A DNA stretch of 6,589 nt from DHVE2 group archaeon. GTDB taxonomy: Archaea > Thermoplasmatota > Thermoplasmata > Thermoplasmatales > Aciduliprofundaceae. The DNA lies in assembly GCA_015520985.1 (NCBI GenBank), contig WAOY01000135.1, positions 1-6,589 of the forward strand, written 5' to 3'. Below the pieces are notes generated by a model. That model did not search any database and was not told the origin of the DNA. It saw only the letters and a list, made by a program, of their open reading frames with translations. Below are positions 4,063 through 6,589 of this stretch, piece by piece; the first letter of the stretch is position 1; the number at the start of each line of letters is the position of its first letter. The position numbers and the translations under genes were made by a program.

Positions 4063-6255
4063 ATGAAGGTGTTCATTGGTGTTGCATGGCCGTATGCGAA
4101 CGGCGCCGTGCATCTCGGACACATAATGGGCGCATATCTCCCCGCGGACATATTCGCTAGGTTCCAGAGGATGCTCGGCAACGAAGTTCTCATGGTATCG
4201 GGGAGCGATGAGCACGGGACCCCTATAACCCTCACCGCCGAGAAGGAGGGCAAGAACCCCCAGGAGATAGTGGACAGGTACCACCGGATAAACAGCGAGG
4301 TGATGGAAAAGCTCGGAATTTCATTCGACCTTTTCTACAGGACTTCCTCGCCCAACCATGAGGAAGTTGTGAAGCAATTCTTCCTCAGGCTGTGGGAGAA
4401 CGGGTATCTCTACGAGGACACAATGCTCCTGCCGTACTGCCCTTCCTGCGGAAGATACCTGCCGGACAGGTACGTAGTGGGCACATGCCCGTACTGCGGC
4501 TACGAGAACGCGCACGGGGACCAGTGCGACAACTGCGGCAGAACACTGGATCCGAAGGACCTGATCAATCCACGTTGCGCCATATGCGGTACGCCGACGG
4601 AATTCAGGGAGAGCAAGCACATATTCTTCGCCCTGAGCAAACTTGAGGACGAGTTGAAGGAATGGGTTGCGACGAAGGAGCACTGGAAGGATAATGTGAA
4701 GAGGTTCACGATGCAGTTCCTGAACTCTGGGCTGAAGGACCGCGCCATAACCCGCGACATCGAGTGGGGCGTGGAGGTGCCCCTGGAGGGGTACGAGAAC
4801 AAGAGGATTTACGTATGGTTTGATGCGGTGATCGGGTATCTCTCGGCTAGCATGGAGTGGGCCCGGAGGAACGGAAAGTCCTGGGAGGAGTTCTGGAAGA
4901 GCGAGGAGGCGAAGCATTACTACTTCCTCGGGAAGGACAACATACCATTCCACACGATAATATGGCCCGCGATGCTTATGGCGCACGGAGATTTACACCT
5001 GCCGGATGAGGTCGTCGCCAATGAGTATCTGCAGTTCTCGGGGCAGAAGTTCTCCAAGAGCAAGAGGATCGGGGTGTGGATGCCGGAGCTCCTGGAGAAT
5101 TTCCACCCGGATATGATACGGTTCTACGGCGCGATGAATATGCCGGAGAATCGTGATTTCAATTTCACATGGGACAACTTCATTTCCACTATAAACGAGA
5201 CCCTCGTGGACAAGTTCGCGAACCTGATGTACAGGATCCTGAGCTTCGCCTACCGGCACTTCGGCAAGGTGCCCCCGCGGGGCAAGGTGGATAACCTGGA
5301 CCGGGAAGCCATAAAGATGATTATGCAGACCCGCAAGAGGATGGAGGAGCATCTAAATCGCGTGGAGTTCCGCCTCGCGCTTAAGGAGTGGCTCAACCTG
5401 GTTCGCTTCGGGAACACGTACTTCGTGCGCAAGGCCCCCTGGGACCTCTGCAAGAAGGATCGCGAGGCATGCGGCACCGCGATAAACATAAGCCTTCAGA
5501 TTGCCCAGGCCCTTGCAGTTCTCGGCGCGCCGTTCATCCCGTTCACCTCCGATAGGATATGGTACTTCCTGGGCAACGATGACTCGGTGCACCAGCATGG
5601 CTGGAACGATTCCATCAAGAATCTCCCCGTAGGCAGAAAACTGCGGGAGCCGGAGCACCTGTTTAAGAAGATAGAGAGGGGCGAGGAGAAGTACGACAAG
5701 TGGTCCCAGATAGACATAAGGGTTGCAAGGGTTAAGAAGGTGGAGGACCATCCGGACGCGGACAAGCTCTACGTGGTCACGCTTGATCTGGGGGACGAGG
5801 AGAGGACCGTGGTGGCGGGACTGAAGAAATACTACGCTCCGCAGGAACTGGAGGGCAGAGAGGTTCTCGTTATTTATAACCTCGAGCCCGCGACTCTGCG
5901 GGGCGTGAAGTCCCAGGGCATGCTCCTGGCCGGGGACGATGGCAAGGTCGTTGCCCTGCTTAAACCTGAGCGCGAAGTGCCCCCGGGAACAAGGGTGCAG
6001 GCCAGCGGTGTGGAGAGCAACCCAGAACGAATGCTGAAGTTCAAGAAGTTCCAGAAGATGAAGATAGAGGTCGTTGATATTCAGGGCACCGCGGTCAAGG
6101 GCAGCTCGGAGTACCATGTGGATTTTCCCATCCCCGAGAACTGGGTTGGAAAGGAGGGCGTGGTGTTCCACGACAGGAAGCCCCTGATCCTTCACGTGGG
6201 CGATGTCCTCATTGTCCCTGATAAGCCCGTGACGCCCGGGGGCAGGGTGCGATGA
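4063..6255 (+). CDS. metG: Methionyl-tRNA synthetase with C-terminal tRNA-binding domain and extra tail
   Basis: 730-residue class I synthetase that charges tRNA-Met, initiator and elongator, with methionine. The catalytic fold opens with FIGVAWPYANGAVHLGH; HLGH (17-20) is the HIGH motif. The connective domain holds four CxxC knuckles (C126/C129, C142/C145, C155/C158, C172/C175), as in the two-zinc MetRS form. Family segments RIYVWFDAVIGYLSA and YFLGKDNIPFHTIIWP follow, then KFSKS (329-333), the KMSKS loop, and an alpha-helical anticodon-binding domain to about 540. Residues ~547-645 (WSQIDIRVARVKKVEDHPDADKLY) are an EMAP-II/Trbp111-type OB-fold tRNA-binding domain, which some archaea carry as a separate protein. 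About 80 further residues (651-730) form a mainly beta tail of unclear identity, perhaps akin to the pseudo-dimer half of EMAP-II. It has its own promoter and overlaps the next gene by 4 nt. Confidence 0.96.
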   Translation: MKVFIGVAWPYANGAVHLGHIMGAYLPADIFARFQRMLGNEVLMVSGSDEHGTPITLTAEKEGKNPQEIVDRYHRINSEVMEKLGISFDLFYRTSSPNHEEVVKQFFLRLWENGYLYEDTMLLPYCPSCGRYLPDRYVVGTCPYCGYENAHGDQCDNCGRTLDPKDLINPRCAICGTPTEFRESKHIFFALSKLEDELKEWVATKEHWKDNVKRFTMQFLNSGLKDRAITRDIEWGVEVPLEGYENKRIYVWFDAVIGYLSASMEWARRNGKSWEEFWKSEEAKHYYFLGKDNIPFHTIIWPAMLMAHGDLHLPDEVVANEYLQFSGQKFSKSKRIGVWMPELLENFHPDMIRFYGAMNMPENRDFNFTWDNFISTINETLVDKFANLMYRILSFAYRHFGKVPPRGKVDNLDREAIKMIMQTRKRMEEHLNRVEFRLALKEWLNLVRFGNTYFVRKAPWDLCKKDREACGTAINISLQIAQALAVLGAPFIPFTSDRIWYFLGNDDSVHQHGWNDSIKNLPVGRKLREPEHLFKKIERGEEKYDKWSQIDIRVARVKKVEDHPDADKLYVVTLDLGDEERTVVAGLKKYYAPQELEGREVLVIYNLEPATLRGVKSQGMLLAGDDGKVVALLKPEREVPPGTRVQASGVESNPERMLKFKKFQKMKIEVVDIQGTAVKGSSEYHVDFPIPENWVGKEGVVFHDRKPLILHVGDVLIVPDKPVTPGGRVR

Positions 6256-6589
6256 GGATAGACATGCATATCCACACCTCCTATTCGCCCGACGGGAAAT
6301 TGCCGCCCAGGGAAGTGCTTAAAATCGCTAGGAAGCGGGGACTGGATGCGGTGGCCATAACGGACCACAACGAGATCCGCGGAGCCCTTGAGGCGAAGAA
6401 ACTGGGGATAATCCCCGTTATCTCCGGTATCGAGGTCTCCACCTCCGCGGGCCACGTTCTCGCCTACAACGTGGATTGCAAGATACCCAGGGGATTGAGC
6501 ATAGCCGAGACTGCCGAGAGAATACACGAGTGCGGGGGGATTGCGATAATCGCGCATCCTTACCGCTTCTGGTCAGGAGTCGGGGAAAA
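6252..6589 (+). CDS. PHP-domain metal-dependent phosphoesterase, N-terminal part (cut by window end)
   Basis: First 112 codons of a PHP-family hydrolase. Visible metal-binding motifs are MHIHTSYSPDG (H6, H8, D14), AITDHNE (D38, H39), SGIEVS (E61) and AHPYRF (H102), in the order and spacing of the TrpH/YciV-like group. These enzymes hydrolyse phosphoesters using a cluster of two or three metal ions; E. coli members act on nucleoside 3',5'-bisphosphates and short 5'-ended RNA, but the substrate of this archaeal protein cannot be read from the sequence. The ATG shares ATGA with the metG stop, so the two are probably co-translated; only a weak G-rich sequence (GGGGGCAGGGTG) precedes it. The frame is still open at the right edge. 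Other PHP proteins, such as histidinol phosphatase or polymerase-associated domains, are less likely by motif spacing. Confidence 0.88.
   Translation, partial: MRIDMHIHTSYSPDGKLPPREVLKIARKRGLDAVAITDHNEIRGALEAKKLGIIPVISGIEVSTSAGHVLAYNVDCKIPRGLSIAETAERIHECGGIAIIAHPYRFWSGVGE

Overview
The window reads as a piece of an archaeal chromosome, most likely a euryarchaeon of the Thermoplasmatota or a relative; the phylum is an inference. The archaeal signs are: a Taw1-type wyosine synthase (an archaeal/eukaryal tRNA pathway), a methionyl-tRNA synthetase with four CxxC zinc knuckles, heavy use of ATA, AGG and AGA codons, and TATA boxes about 25-27 nt upstream of start codons instead of bacterial -35/-10 elements.

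Layout. (1) Positions 1-1631, minus strand, visibly AT-rich: a two-gene unit of a 77-codon protein that looks like the C-terminal end of a clostripain-like (C11) peptidase, followed with a TAATG overlap by a secreted, C-terminally anchored PQQ-type beta-propeller protein. A weakly supported third reading frame runs off the left edge. (2) Positions 1632-1800: divergent intergenic region with promoters for both sides; base composition changes about here. (3) Positions 1801-3726, plus strand, GC-richer: gcvH (lipoyl carrier H protein), rlmE (rRNA 2'-O-methyltransferase, TTG start, 4-nt overlap) and taw1 (tRNA-Phe wyosine synthesis), the last with its own promoter inside the end of rlmE. (4) Positions 3716-3946, minus strand: a 76-codon helical protein of unknown function, convergent with taw1. 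(5) Positions 4063-6589, plus strand: metG with a C-terminal tRNA-binding domain and a further tail, then a PHP-family phosphoesterase (ATGA overlap) cut off by the window end.

The right two thirds is a housekeeping neighbourhood centred on translation (rRNA modification, tRNA modification, aminoacylation) with a lipoyl carrier at its head. The left third is a cell-surface or accessory module. Three starts (taw1, the small protein, metG) fit leaderless transcription, whereas gcvH, rlmE and the two left-hand genes have Shine-Dalgarno-like sequences. No RNA gene, CRISPR array or insertion sequence was seen. I find no clear new system; the best leads are the peptidase remnant/propeller pair, an inverted repeat in the metG promoter, the small helical protein and the extra C-terminal tail of MetG.
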